Both the position numbers and the translations under genes were made by a program. A stretch of DNA of 64,000 nt from Shimia sp047124445 (GTDB taxonomy: Bacteria > Pseudomonadota > Alphaproteobacteria > Rhodobacterales > Rhodobacteraceae), in contig NZ_CP138921.1 of NCBI RefSeq assembly GCF_047124445.1, positions 186,001 through 250,000 on the forward strand. Direction: 5' to 3'. How positions within the stretch are numbered: position 1 is the stretch's first letter; each line of letters begins with the position of its first letter. The notes under the pieces were generated by a model. It was not told where the DNA came from, searched no databases, and was given only the letters and a program-made list of their open reading frames with translations. Shown here piece by piece: positions 1 through 7,988 of this stretch.

Positions 1-2
1 CA

Positions 3-80
3 GTTGCGGAGCTGTCTGCGCTGGCGCTGCTGATCTTTGTCATGGCGTTCATGAGTCTATTCCAATGTCACTGTGGCTGA
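3..80 (+). CDS. C-terminal end of an unidentified, possibly membrane protein (cut by window edge)
   Basis: The third forward frame is open from the window edge to a TGA at 78-80 and reads about 25 residues rich in Leu, Ala, Met and Phe, like the last transmembrane helix of a membrane protein. It ends 11 bases before the stop codon of the convergent chemotaxis gene. Nothing more can be said without the upstream sequence; a chance open frame of this length is quite possible. Confidence 0.3.
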   Translation, partial: VAELSALALLIFVMAFMSLFQCHCG

Positions 81-91
81 GCGAGTGGGGC

Positions 92-436
92 TCAGAAGAG
101 GTTAACGTTGCCTGCATCAGGCGAGATTGCGCGGGTCTTGTCTGCGTCCGAAAGGCGGGATTTGAGGTAATCCAGACGGACGCTGTCGGAGAGATCCTGC
201 ACATTCAGATCCGGTCCGGCGCCAATCATTGAAGACATGTTGCCAAGCAAAACCGCGATGTCGTCCAGGTGCTGGAACAGCGCGTCCACACGCTGCAGAT
301 CCCTAATTTTATTGTGATCGACGCCCTCCAGATCGAGTTCGCTGGTCAACCCGTCCAACGCATGTGCGATGGAAGCCAGGTCAGCCACGTCCTCGGAAAT
401 GGTGGTCAATACGTCTGCGGTTGTGCGCGTTGTCAT
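92..436 (-). CDS. Small helical protein closing the che operon, CheT/CheZ-like candidate
   Basis: Predicted 114-residue, almost wholly helical and acidic cytoplasmic protein with no signal peptide. I know no named family for certain. Residues 46-60 read DLQRVDALFQHLDDI, which contains D51-x3-Q55, the DxxxQ pattern used by CheZ and some histidine-kinase phosphatases on response regulators. It is the last gene of the operon, directly after the second cheY, the place where Sinorhizobium che operons carry CheT. I infer a CheY-P phosphatase or accessory role; this is unproved. The ATG at 436 is preferred over a longer in-frame start because the longer form would overlap cheY; a GGGGGA sequence lies just upstream. 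A five-codon ORF overlaps this start (see findings). Confidence 0.7.
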   Translation of the reverse strand: MTTRTTADVLTTISEDVADLASIAHALDGLTSELDLEGVDHNKIRDLQRVDALFQHLDDIAVLLGNMSSMIGAGPDLNVQDLSDSVRLDYLKSRLSDADKTRAISPDAGNVNLF

Positions 437-461
437 TTGTAGTCCCCCATGGGAGCCTCCT

Positions 462-848
462 TTACAGAGGCCCCACCACCTTCTCGATGCAGGCTTTGAG
501 CTGTGCGGTTTCAAACGGCTTCTTGATGAAGTTGTTCATGCCCAGCTTAACGCCGCGGTTGATGGTGTCCGGGTCGGCACGGCCTGTGATCAGGATGAAA
601 CCTGTCCGGGCGGTGGCCTTGTTGGAGCGGATGCCTTCCAGAAGCTGGAGGCCGTCCATGCCCGGCATGTTGAAATCGGACAGGATCAGGTGGACCGGCT
701 TCGCCGCGAGGCTGCGCCAGGCCTGGGCACCGTCATTTTCGGTGCGGTAGTTGACGATCCCGATCTCATCGAGTGCCTGTGTGATGAGTCCTCGGCTGGT
801 GGACATGTCGTCCACAACCAGAATGTGCAGCTTATCTTTCAAGCTCAT
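462..848 (-). CDS. cheY: Chemotaxis response regulator CheY (second copy)
   Basis: Single receiver domain of 128 residues. The acidic pocket D13-D14, phospho-acceptor D58 (in LSDFNMPG), switch T88 (in LITG) and K110 (in KKPF) are all present, so it should accept phosphate from CheA. No output domain follows, so it works by binding a partner, either the flagellar switch FliM or as a phosphate sink. It lies between cheR (3-base gap) and the small CheT-like gene, in the position of CheY2 in rhizobial operons, where CheY2 is the motor-binding form. A GGGGA Shine-Dalgarno precedes the ATG. Confidence 0.95.
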   Translation of the reverse strand: MSLKDKLHILVVDDMSTSRGLITQALDEIGIVNYRTENDGAQAWRSLAAKPVHLILSDFNMPGMDGLQLLEGIRSNKATARTGFILITGRADPDTINRGVKLGMNNFIKKPFETAQLKACIEKVVGPL

Positions 849-851
849 TGT

Positions 852-1754
852 TCAGTTCCCCATGTGCAAGGTTGCATCAGCGCTTCTGCTGCCAATGCGG
901 GAGGTGTCTATTGAGAAAACGCCCCGTCCGGCTGTGTGAAACAGCTCGGCGTGTTCCGGGCCAATTCCTTCGGAATGACCCAAGAAAAGGAGGCCGTCCG
1001 GGCAGAGCTGCTCGCCAAATCTGCGCCAGAGCCGGCTTTGTGTTGGTGCATCAAAGTAGATGGCGACGTTGCGACACATGATGATGTCGAACTTGCCCTT
1101 GAAGGGCCAGTCGCCGTGCAGGTTGAGACGCCGGAAGCTGATCAGGTCACGGGCATTTTGGCAGACCGCTTTCTGATCGCGCGCGCCCTCAAAATCCTCG
1201 AAATACTTCGCGCCTTGACCGTTGGTCAGGGTGTTGATCGAGGACGTCGGATAGACGCCGCGCTTGGCCGTGGCCAGGATTTCCGGGTCGATGTCAGATG
1301 CCAGGATCTTCACATCAAGCGAGGCCGCCTCGGGGCAGGCATCCAGAACGTGGAATGCCAGGCCATAAGGTTCTTCGCCGCTGGAACAGCCTGCCGACCA
1401 GATCCGAACGCGCTTGCCGCGGCGCGCCTGGGCCATCAGGTCCGGCAGCACGTCATTGGCCAGTTGTTCGAAGTGATGCCCTTCGCGATTGAAGCGCGTC
1501 ATGTTGGTTGTATAGGCGCTGATAAAGCGGGTTTGCTCATCCCGCCCTTGAGGCGAGTGCATATAGTCAATGTAGTCGTTGACTGTGTCATAGCCTGTGG
1601 CACGCAGGCGCTTGGAGAGGCGGGAGGCGACCATCGTCCGCTTATGCGGCTGAAGGTCGATGCCCATCCACTCACGCACCAGCCCAGCAATGGCGGCAAA
1701 GTCCGCATCACTGATTGTGCCTTCTTCAAGGGATTTTTGCGCCATTTGGGTCAT
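852..1754 (-). CDS. cheR: Chemotaxis protein methyltransferase CheR
   Basis: S-adenosylmethionine-dependent methyltransferase that methylates glutamates on chemoreceptors during adaptation; 300 residues, usual for the family. It has the N-terminal CheR helical domain (about 15-95, with TNMTRFNRE near its end) and the Rossmann catalytic domain with the SAM loop IWSAGCSSGEEPY (about 117-130) and CRNVAIYFD. The ATG overlaps the cheW stop as ATGA, so translation is likely coupled. A second ATG three codons in is also possible. No cheB methylesterase accompanies it in this operon, which is odd because the two normally work as a pair. Confidence 0.95.
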   Translation of the reverse strand: MTQMAQKSLEEGTISDADFAAIAGLVREWMGIDLQPHKRTMVASRLSKRLRATGYDTVNDYIDYMHSPQGRDEQTRFISAYTTNMTRFNREGHHFEQLANDVLPDLMAQARRGKRVRIWSAGCSSGEEPYGLAFHVLDACPEAASLDVKILASDIDPEILATAKRGVYPTSSINTLTNGQGAKYFEDFEGARDQKAVCQNARDLISFRRLNLHGDWPFKGKFDIIMCRNVAIYFDAPTQSRLWRRFGEQLCPDGLLFLGHSEGIGPEHAELFHTAGRGVFSIDTSRIGSRSADATLHMGN

Positions 1755-2221
1755 GCTGCTGACAGTGCTTCCTGTGGCATGATCTGGTGAACATCGATCG
1801 CACGAACGATGGTCTCTTCCAGGGTGTAGACGCCGCGAATGAACGCTGCGGTCTTGGAAGAGGAGACCTCCGGAGTGGCTTTGATCTCGTCGGTGTTCAC
1901 TGTGATGATGTTGGACACGGCATCCACCAGGAAGCCAACGCTCTTCTCATCGATGTGTGCGATGATGATCACGTGACGGCTTTCCGGGATGGTTTTGCCA
2001 AGGCCCAGACGCATCGACAGGTCGATCACCGGCAGCACCGCACCGCGCAGGTTCATCATGCCGACCACATAGTCAGGTGCATGTGGAAGCGTGGTGGTGT
2101 TGGTCCAGCCGCGGATTTCCAGCACATGGCCGATGTCCAGACAGAAGGCCTGCTCACCAATGGTGAAGGACACGATTTCAATGCGGTTGTCGGTCTGTTC
2201 TTGAGTAGCTTGTTCAGACAT
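1751..2221 (-). CDS. cheW: Chemotaxis coupling protein CheW
   Basis: A 156-residue SH3-like coupling protein that links receptors to CheA in the signalling array. The central signature with NLRG (in GMMNLRGAVLPVIDL) and the RHVII strand are typical. Its start codon shares one base with the cheA stop (TAATG) and its stop overlaps cheR (ATGA), consistent with a single tightly coupled transcript cheA-cheW-cheR. Confidence 0.95.
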   Translation of the reverse strand: MSEQATQEQTDNRIEIVSFTIGEQAFCLDIGHVLEIRGWTNTTTLPHAPDYVVGMMNLRGAVLPVIDLSMRLGLGKTIPESRHVIIIAHIDEKSVGFLVDAVSNIITVNTDEIKATPEVSSSKTAAFIRGVYTLEETIVRAIDVHQIMPQEALSAA

Positions 2222-4458
2222 TAGAGATTCACCTCTGCCAATTCGGACCCCTTACGCAGTCCTGGGTTGCCGTTGCCCGGCGATGGGATCATTTGATCTG
2301 TATCGACGATCAGGGCGATCTTGCCGTTGCCAAGGATGGTTGCGGCGGCGATGCCAGGAATGGATTGATAGTTCTGTTCCAAACCTTTGATCACCACTTC
2401 GCGTTGCTCCACGATGCCGTCCACTGCGAGAGCTGATCGGCGTCCGGATTCCCCTTCAATCAGAAGGAGCGACTGGTTGCTGAAGTCCGGCAGTGGCGCG
2501 CGGAAGCCAAGAGCCTCCCCAAGATCCACAATCGGAAGCATCGAGTCGTTGACGGACAGGCCGCGGTCGCCGTCACAGAAGTCGTGTATGTTGGCCTGAC
2601 CAGGCTGCAGGGTTTCACGCAGCGCAACGGTTGGGACAACAAGGCTTTCGCCGGCGACTTCGATCAGCATGCCTTCCATCACCGCAAGAGTGAGGGGCAG
2701 GGAGATGGTGATCGTGGTGCCTTTGCCCGGCTCGGACTGAAGGTTGATGCGGCCGCCAAGCGCCTGAATTTCAGAGCGCACAACGTCCATACCCACGCCA
2801 CGACCGGAGAGCTGAGAGATCTCGTCGGCGGTGGAGAAACCAGGGCGGAACAACAGGTTGTCGATGTCGCTGTCGGTCAGATCGTCCTCTGGACGGATCA
2901 GGCCTTTCTCTTCGGCTTTCTGACGCACTTTGGCACGGTTCACACCGGCGCCGTCGTCAGAGAGCGAGATCACAACACGACCAGAGCGGTGTGCGGCTTC
3001 CAGCTTGATGGTGCCCATTTCCGGTTTGCCAGCGGCAACACGGTCTTCGGCTTTTTCCAAACCATGGTCGACCGAGTTCCGGATCATGTGGGTTAGTGGT
3101 TCCACAAGACGTTCGGTCACGGTCTTATCGACCTCGGTGGCTTCCCCAACCATCACCAGACGGGAGGTTTTGCCCGCCTGACGGGAAGATTCCCGTACAA
3201 TCCGGCTCATCCGCTGGAACAGGCCACGCACTGGTTGTGCACGAATGGCCATCACGCTCTCTTGCAGAACGCCGGACAGGGTTTTCAGCTGACCAATGGC
3301 TTCGCTGACGGCACTGTTGGCCGACACTGGCAGCTCATTCATCGACTGGCGCAACATGGCTTCGCTGATCACGAGCTCGCCGACCAAGTTGATCAGACGG
3401 TCTACGCGGTTCAGGTCTACACGGATGGTGCTGTTGCGCGGTTCAGAGGACTTTTTTCCGCCGTCTCCGCCTTTGGCCTCCTGCTTTTCAGCCTTTGGGG
3501 CTTTGGCAGGTGCTGGCTTGGCTTCGGCCTTTGCGGCTGGTGCTGCGGCAGCCGCTGCTGGCGCGGCTTCCGCCACGGGCGCAGCAGGTGCGTCTGCAAC
3601 AGGCGCTGCGTCTTCTTCCGCTGCGGCTTCCACCACAGTTTCTGAGATGTGCAGCGTGCACTGGCCTTCGACAAACTCGAAGATTTCGCGGATGGTGCTT
3701 TCGTCGATACCGTCGTCCGGCCGCAGGGTCAGCGTCCAAGAGATCGCCGCAGGGGCATCCTTGAGGCTTTCCAGAGGGGCGACTTCAGAACGGTCTGCTT
3801 CGATGGACAGCTCGCCCATCTCACCCAGAGCACGGAACAGCAGGGCTGGATCGTGGCCGCGTGTGTAAAGCACGGGATCGGCTTTGAATTTCACCACAAA
3901 GTGGGTCGCGCCATCGGTTGCGTCGTCGCCGCCACCAAGAGAAGGCAGGCCTGGCAGATCGCCAATGCCACCGTCATCGTCGCCACCCAGATCGAGGCTG
4001 AAGTCCATGGCTTGAACTTCAAAGTCGTCGGAGCTGACTTCGTTGGCGTCGTCGTCATCGTCGCCGCCAACACCGCCATTGGCGTTTTGGGTGGTCTGTT
4101 TCAGTTCTGCCAAAACAGCCGCACCGTCGGTGTCAGGCAGGTCGTTGTCGTCGCGGGCTGCGTCCACCAGATCGCTCAGGTGGTCAAAGCCGGAGAACAT
4201 CAGAGCCGTGATGGTTGAGTCCACGCCGATCTTGTCGGAGCGCAGGTCGTCCAGCACGTTCTCAAATGCGTGGGCAAATTTGATCAGGCGATCAAGGCCA
4301 AAGGCCCCGGCGCCGCCTTTGATGGAATGCACGGAGCGGAACATCGCGTTGATGGTTTCCGCATCCGAGGTCTCGTTCTGGAGATCTTCCAGACCGGTGG
4401 ACAACACTTCAAGAAGGTCGTCGCATTCCTCAAAGAACATGTCACGAAGATCGGACAT
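2221..4458 (-). CDS. cheA: Chemotaxis histidine kinase CheA
   Basis: Hybrid-type CheA of 745 residues. Order: Hpt/P1 domain (1-110) with phospho-site H44 in SVHSIKGGAGAFG; an acidic linker and a P2-like region (about 180-275); an Ala/Pro/Lys-rich linker (about 280-340); P3 dimerisation helices; P4 ATPase with N box (MIRNSVDHGLE), G1 (DDGAGVN) and the FRPGFSTADEISQLSGRGVG lid; and a C-terminal CheW-like P5 domain. It autophosphorylates on receptor signal and passes phosphate to the two CheY proteins. I chose ATG at 4458, not GTG one codon earlier, because AAAGGAA lies 8 bases upstream. Confidence 0.97.
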   Translation of the reverse strand: MSDLRDMFFEECDDLLEVLSTGLEDLQNETSDAETINAMFRSVHSIKGGAGAFGLDRLIKFAHAFENVLDDLRSDKIGVDSTITALMFSGFDHLSDLVDAARDDNDLPDTDGAAVLAELKQTTQNANGGVGGDDDDDANEVSSDDFEVQAMDFSLDLGGDDDGGIGDLPGLPSLGGGDDATDGATHFVVKFKADPVLYTRGHDPALLFRALGEMGELSIEADRSEVAPLESLKDAPAAISWTLTLRPDDGIDESTIREIFEFVEGQCTLHISETVVEAAAEEDAAPVADAPAAPVAEAAPAAAAAAPAAKAEAKPAPAKAPKAEKQEAKGGDGGKKSSEPRNSTIRVDLNRVDRLINLVGELVISEAMLRQSMNELPVSANSAVSEAIGQLKTLSGVLQESVMAIRAQPVRGLFQRMSRIVRESSRQAGKTSRLVMVGEATEVDKTVTERLVEPLTHMIRNSVDHGLEKAEDRVAAGKPEMGTIKLEAAHRSGRVVISLSDDGAGVNRAKVRQKAEEKGLIRPEDDLTDSDIDNLLFRPGFSTADEISQLSGRGVGMDVVRSEIQALGGRINLQSEPGKGTTITISLPLTLAVMEGMLIEVAGESLVVPTVALRETLQPGQANIHDFCDGDRGLSVNDSMLPIVDLGEALGFRAPLPDFSNQSLLLIEGESGRRSALAVDGIVEQREVVIKGLEQNYQSIPGIAAATILGNGKIALIVDTDQMIPSPGNGNPGLRKGSELAEVNL

Positions 4459-4471
4459 CACTCAGTTCCTT

Positions 4472-4837
4472 TCAGACAACCAGACGATTGATGACCGCGA
4501 CCAGCTTTTCGGCGTCAAACGGCTTTACAATCCAGCCGGTTGCGCCAGCTGTACGGGCACGTTGTTTCAGTTCTTCGCCGCTTTCCGTGGTCAGCACGAG
4601 AATGGGCAGAGAGGCGCACTCAGGGCGCTCACGCACACCTTCGATCATGCCAAAGCCGTCCAGGCGGGGCATGTTGATGTCGGTGATGACCAGGTCGGGG
4701 TCAGAGCCGCCAAGTTTGTCCAGACCGTCGATGCCGTCCTCGGCCAGATCGACATCAAAGCCTGCATCGGTCAGTGCGGTTTGAATCATCGCGCGCATGG
4801 TGCGGGAGTCATCAACTGCAAGAATCTTCGTCGTCAT
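4472..4837 (-). CDS. cheY: Chemotaxis response regulator CheY (first copy)
   Basis: A 121-residue stand-alone receiver domain with AVDDSRTMR (acidic pocket), the phospho-acceptor Asp in ITDINMPRLDG, the switch Thr in LVLTT and the Lys in IVKPFD. It is upstream of cheA and directly after the STAS gene (ATGA overlap), the position of the phosphate-sink CheY1 in Sinorhizobium. I infer that sink role from position only. It differs clearly from the second cheY of the operon, so the two are not recent duplicates. Confidence 0.95.
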   Translation of the reverse strand: MTTKILAVDDSRTMRAMIQTALTDAGFDVDLAEDGIDGLDKLGGSDPDLVITDINMPRLDGFGMIEGVRERPECASLPILVLTTESGEELKQRARTAGATGWIVKPFDAEKLVAVINRLVV

Positions 4838-5136
4838 GCGGAGCCCCTTTCAAGAAGACAGTCATGGGGCAGGCCGAGCCGCTCCATACCTTTTAGAAAT
4901 TCGTCAGATGGTTGTTTCAGTTCAAATGGCAGTTCACGTGCGGCCCATTCGGCGCGCGTGGCCAAAAGCAGTTCAGCGCCAGCCCCCCCAAGGAACTCAA
5001 CATGATGCGCATCAAGCGCAAGCGGTTGCCCGCGGGAGGCTTCGATTGCGAGACGCAATTCGGTGCAATGTGCGTAATCCAACTGCTGCGGCAGCGCGAT
5101 GCAGTCGGCCTGAGATGATGATGTGTCTGTGTTCAT
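4834..5136 (-). CDS. STAS-domain protein at the head of the che operon (CheS-like)
   Basis: A 100-residue protein with the pattern of a single STAS (anti-sigma-factor-antagonist) domain: a short beta strand, then HVEFLGGAGAELLL in place of the usual hydrophobic-Asp-Ser-Gly strand-loop-helix. The usual phospho-Ser position is replaced by Gly/Ala, so regulation by serine phosphorylation is unlikely. It is the first gene of the operon and overlaps cheY by four bases. In Sinorhizobium a small protein in this place, CheS, binds CheA and speeds CheY1 dephosphorylation; I infer the same role here from position and size. No strong Shine-Dalgarno is seen before the ATG. Confidence 0.75.
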   Translation of the reverse strand: MNTDTSSSQADCIALPQQLDYAHCTELRLAIEASRGQPLALDAHHVEFLGGAGAELLLATRAEWAARELPFELKQPSDEFLKGMERLGLPHDCLLERGSA

Positions 5137-5430
5137 GGGTCTGGTTCAATACCGTTTTCGGACTGGCTGATTGAAGGCAACGTAAGCTGGCAGCTCTTAA
5201 CACCCGGTTACTCGGAAAAATCTTGTGGTTTAGCGCGGTACAATGGGGGAGGTAGAAGGGGTTTTGGCCGGCTTCCTGTTATGAGGGTTTGGCTTTAAGT
5301 GGTTGGATTGAATGGGTATTTTTGTGTTTTTTGGCGACTTGGGCAGGATTTTAACGACCTTGCCGCCTAGGGTTGTGTGTGCCGGGAACGGCTTTCTTTA
5401 GAAGGCGGGCGCGCGCAGGAAGTTGCGCAG
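5137..5430 (-). promoter_or_regulatory. Leader region upstream of the che operon
   Basis: About 290 bases with no convincing gene between the STAS start and the terminator of the next operon. It must hold the che promoter on the minus strand. I see no clear sigma-70 or sigma-28 hexamers. It is G/T-rich on the plus strand and has no strong inverted repeat. Confidence 0.4.
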
Positions 5431-5464
5431 CAAAAAGCCCTCGGAATCGCCGATTCCAAGGGCT
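5431..5464 (-). terminator. Intrinsic terminator downstream of the DsbA-like gene
   Basis: Inverted repeat 5436-5448 with 5452-5464 (AGCCCTCGGAATC against GATTCCAAGGGCT, one mismatch, 3-base loop). On the minus strand the stem is followed by a run of five T. It lies about 40 bases after the stop codon at 5507, so it should end the DsbA transcript and insulate the che operon. Confidence 0.85.
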
Positions 5465-5506
5465 GTCTACAAACAGATTGTCGCAAGGCCTGCGCGGCCT
5501 TGGGGC

Positions 5507-6148
5507 TTAGGACATGGCGATGTTTCGCAGCAGATTTGCAAAGGCGTCGACGCCCTGCGCACCGGAGGTGGCTTGTTTGGCTTCAAACACCATCGTGGGC
5601 ACACCCGACACACCACGCGAGGTCCAGAACTGCTCTTTCTGCCGCACGGTCTCTGCGTAGCGTTGGTCTTGCAGCACTGCCTTGGCCTCTTCCGCGCTTA
5701 GGCCAATGGAAGCGGCAGTCTCGATCAGGACTTCTGGATCGCTCACGTTGCGGCCCTGTGTGAAGTAGGCGTCAAACAGAGCCAGTTTCAGAGTCTGGGC
5801 CTGTCCGCTTTCCGAAGCCCAGTGCAACAGTTGATGGGCGGCAAAGGTATTGTAGATCCGGCTGTCCTCGGTCCAGTGAAACGCGAAGTCGAGGTCCTTG
5901 CCCACGGAGGTCAGGTGGTCGCGTGCGGATTGGGACTGTTCGGCCGAGCTGCCGTATTTTCGCATGATGTGCTCGCGCAGGTTTTCGCCTTCCGCTTCCA
6001 TATCCGGGTTGAGTTCAAACGGGTGCCAATAGGTTTCCACGGGAATGCCGGTGGCCTCGGAAGCTTGCATGAGCTGGCGGTAGCCTACGATGCACCAGGG
6101 GCAAACGACATCGGAGACGATGTCCACACGGATTGGGTCTTGGGCCAT
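5507..6148 (-). CDS. DsbA-family oxidoreductase (FrnE-like)
   Basis: Thioredoxin-fold protein of 213 residues with the dithiol motif CPWC near the N terminus (SDVVCPWCIVGY), a central helical insertion, and the cis-Pro loop GVSGVPTMVF near residue 180. This is the cytoplasmic FrnE/DsbA-like group that carries out thiol-disulfide exchange; no signal peptide is seen, unlike periplasmic DsbA. The start at 6148 is supported by AGGAG seven bases upstream; the frame stays open further upstream but that part is proline/threonine junk without a ribosome site. It has its own terminator. The physiological substrate is not predictable. Confidence 0.88.
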   Translation of the reverse strand: MAQDPIRVDIVSDVVCPWCIVGYRQLMQASEATGIPVETYWHPFELNPDMEAEGENLREHIMRKYGSSAEQSQSARDHLTSVGKDLDFAFHWTEDSRIYNTFAAHQLLHWASESGQAQTLKLALFDAYFTQGRNVSDPEVLIETAASIGLSAEEAKAVLQDQRYAETVRQKEQFWTSRGVSGVPTMVFEAKQATSGAQGVDAFANLLRNIAMS

Positions 6149-6224
6149 TGGGGCACTCCTGTGGTGGGTCAGGTCGCCAAGATGGGGTGTGGTCGCGGTG
6201 GGCGCAAGCTGCTGTGCCGTGAGG

Positions 6225-7154
6225 TCACGGCAATGTGCCCAGCCAGAGCCAAACCGTGAGCACCGAGAGGGCGGTGCCAATCAGCACAGTGGAGGCAGCC
6301 ACCCGCATGGCGCGACCGTACATATTGGCGAAGAGATAGGCGTTGATGCCTGGCGCCATGGAAGCGGTGACAATGGCGGAGCGCATATTGTCCACGGAAA
6401 TGGCACTCCAGGTGCCAAAGGCGAAGGTCAGAGCCGGGTGCAGGCCCAGTGAGACGGCGCAGCAGAAGAGGATGGTGCGCATGTCGCCTTCGGGACGGTA
6501 TCGGTAGAGCACACCGCCGATGCCAAAAAGCGCGGCGGGTAGGGCTGAACCAGCCAAGAGGTTGACGGCGTGCATCGCCGGTTCAGGCACCGAGATGTTG
6601 CCGAGGTTGACCACAAAGCCAAGACCGATGCCGATGATCAACGCGTTGGAGAACATCGCCTTGAGTACGGTCGGCACAATTTTGGCTTTGGAGCTGTGCC
6701 GTGCGCGCATGATCTCCATGGTGGCAATGCCAAGGCCATAGCAGAAGGGCGCATGGATCGAGATAATGGCGTAGTTGCCGGTCAGGCTGTCTGGTCCGTA
6801 GGCGCGCTCCATGATGGCTAGGCCCAACAAAAGCGAGTTGGAAAATAGGCAGACAAAGCCAATGGCGGTGGCGTCTTCCCAATCGCGCCCAAAAAGGTAT
6901 CTGGCGCCCAGCATGCCGGTGAGAAAGCACAGGAAGGCGGCACCGTAGAAGCTGCCCAAGAGGTTGAGGTTGTATTCGGCGGCCAGATCTAGGTTGGATA
7001 TGGCGCGGAAGAGCAGGACCGGCACGGCGAAGTTGGTGGCGTAGCGCATCAACCCGTCGACGTTTTGCTGGCTGAACAGCCCGCGCCACGCGGCGAGGTA
7101 GCCAAAACCGATGATGAAAAAGACCGGCAGGATCACAGAGATTAGAGTTTGCAT
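6225..7154 (-). CDS. AEC-family (auxin efflux carrier type) transporter
   Basis: A 309-residue integral membrane protein with about ten hydrophobic segments arranged in two halves, as in the AEC/MleP family. It begins MQTLISVILPVFFIIGFGYL, a typical AEC first helix, and has the polar AVPVLLF and MAPGINAYLFANMYGRA regions that fit the crossover segments of the fold. Members move organic acid anions in bacteria. The substrate cannot be told from sequence. It lies between the DsbA-like gene and the MBL hydrolase on the same strand, with 76 and 30 base gaps, so cotranscription is possible but not evident. Confidence 0.88.
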   Translation of the reverse strand: MQTLISVILPVFFIIGFGYLAAWRGLFSQQNVDGLMRYATNFAVPVLLFRAISNLDLAAEYNLNLLGSFYGAAFLCFLTGMLGARYLFGRDWEDATAIGFVCLFSNSLLLGLAIMERAYGPDSLTGNYAIISIHAPFCYGLGIATMEIMRARHSSKAKIVPTVLKAMFSNALIIGIGLGFVVNLGNISVPEPAMHAVNLLAGSALPAALFGIGGVLYRYRPEGDMRTILFCCAVSLGLHPALTFAFGTWSAISVDNMRSAIVTASMAPGINAYLFANMYGRAMRVAASTVLIGTALSVLTVWLWLGTLP

Positions 7155-7184
7155 CTGTGTCGTGTCCTGCAGTGTGACCTGTGC

Positions 7185-7988
7185 TTACAGGTCGTAGGTG
7201 ATTTTCATCCCGTCAAATGCGGGGGTGATGTGGTCCGGGGTTTCGCCATCCACCACAGAGTGGTCGAGGTCGATGTGCATGTTGGTCAACACTGCGCGCT
7301 CTGGTGTTAGTTTGGCAATCCACTCCAGCGCTTTGTCGAGATGGGCGTGGGTGGGGTGCGGAGACCGGCGTAGGGCGTCGATGATGAAGCACTTCATGTC
7401 AGTCAGCTGCGGCCAGGCGGCGTCGTAGATTTCGGCTACGTCTGGCATGTAGACCACGTCGTCCACGCGGAAGGCCAGGGCGTCGATGCTGCCGTGATCC
7501 ACCTTGATTGGCTTAAAGGTGATGTCACCGCCAGCACCGGAGATGGTGAAGTCATCCTCATCGATGGTGTGCAAGTCTAGGATCGGCGGGTAGGGGCTGT
7601 CTTTGGGTTGAACAAAGGCATAGCCAAAACGGCTGAGCAGATCGTTTTGCGTGGCGCCGTCCGCCCAGACGGGAATGCGTTTGCGCATGTTGTAGACCAC
7701 CATACGCAGGTCATCGATGCCATGCACATGGTCCGCGTGGCTATGGGTGTAGACCACGGCGTCCAGCGCGAAGACATCGGCAGACAGAAGTTGGTCGCGC
7801 ATGTCCGGTGAGGTGTCGACCAGTACGGTGGTTTTGCCGTCTGCCGTCTCACGTTCGATTAAGAGAGAGCAGCGGCGGCGGCGGTTTTTGGGGTTGGTGG
7901 GATCACAGTCGCCCCAATGGCCGCCGATGCGCGGCACGCCACCGGAACTGCCGCAGCCCAGAATGGTGAAGGTCAGCGTTGCGCTCAT
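7185..7988 (-). CDS. MBL-fold metallo-hydrolase (PhnP-like subgroup)
   Basis: Metallo-beta-lactamase-fold hydrolase of 267 residues. The N-terminal GCGSSGGVPR and the metal motif H82-x-H84-x-D86-H87 (THSHADHVHG) match the PhnP/RNase Z-like phosphodiesterase subgroup; Cys28 and Cys40 may form a structural metal site. It is the last gene of the dac-tmk-holB-tatD operon and overlaps tatD by four bases. This association with holB and tatD is conserved in alphaproteobacteria, suggesting a housekeeping nucleotide phosphodiesterase rather than a phosphonate role; no phn genes are near. Confidence 0.9.
   Translation of the reverse strand: MSATLTFTILGCGSSGGVPRIGGHWGDCDPTNPKNRRRRCSLLIERETADGKTTVLVDTSPDMRDQLLSADVFALDAVVYTHSHADHVHGIDDLRMVVYNMRKRIPVWADGATQNDLLSRFGYAFVQPKDSPYPPILDLHTIDEDDFTISGAGGDITFKPIKVDHGSIDALAFRVDDVVYMPDVAEIYDAAWPQLTDMKCFIIDALRRSPHPTHAHLDKALEWIAKLTPERAVLTNMHIDLDHSVVDGETPDHITPAFDGMKITYDL

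Noticed and set aside
4043..5005. A 320-codon open frame on the plus strand across cheA and cheY
   Set aside because: It is the complement of well-supported che genes, is low in complexity and has no domain; high GC makes such long antisense frames common.
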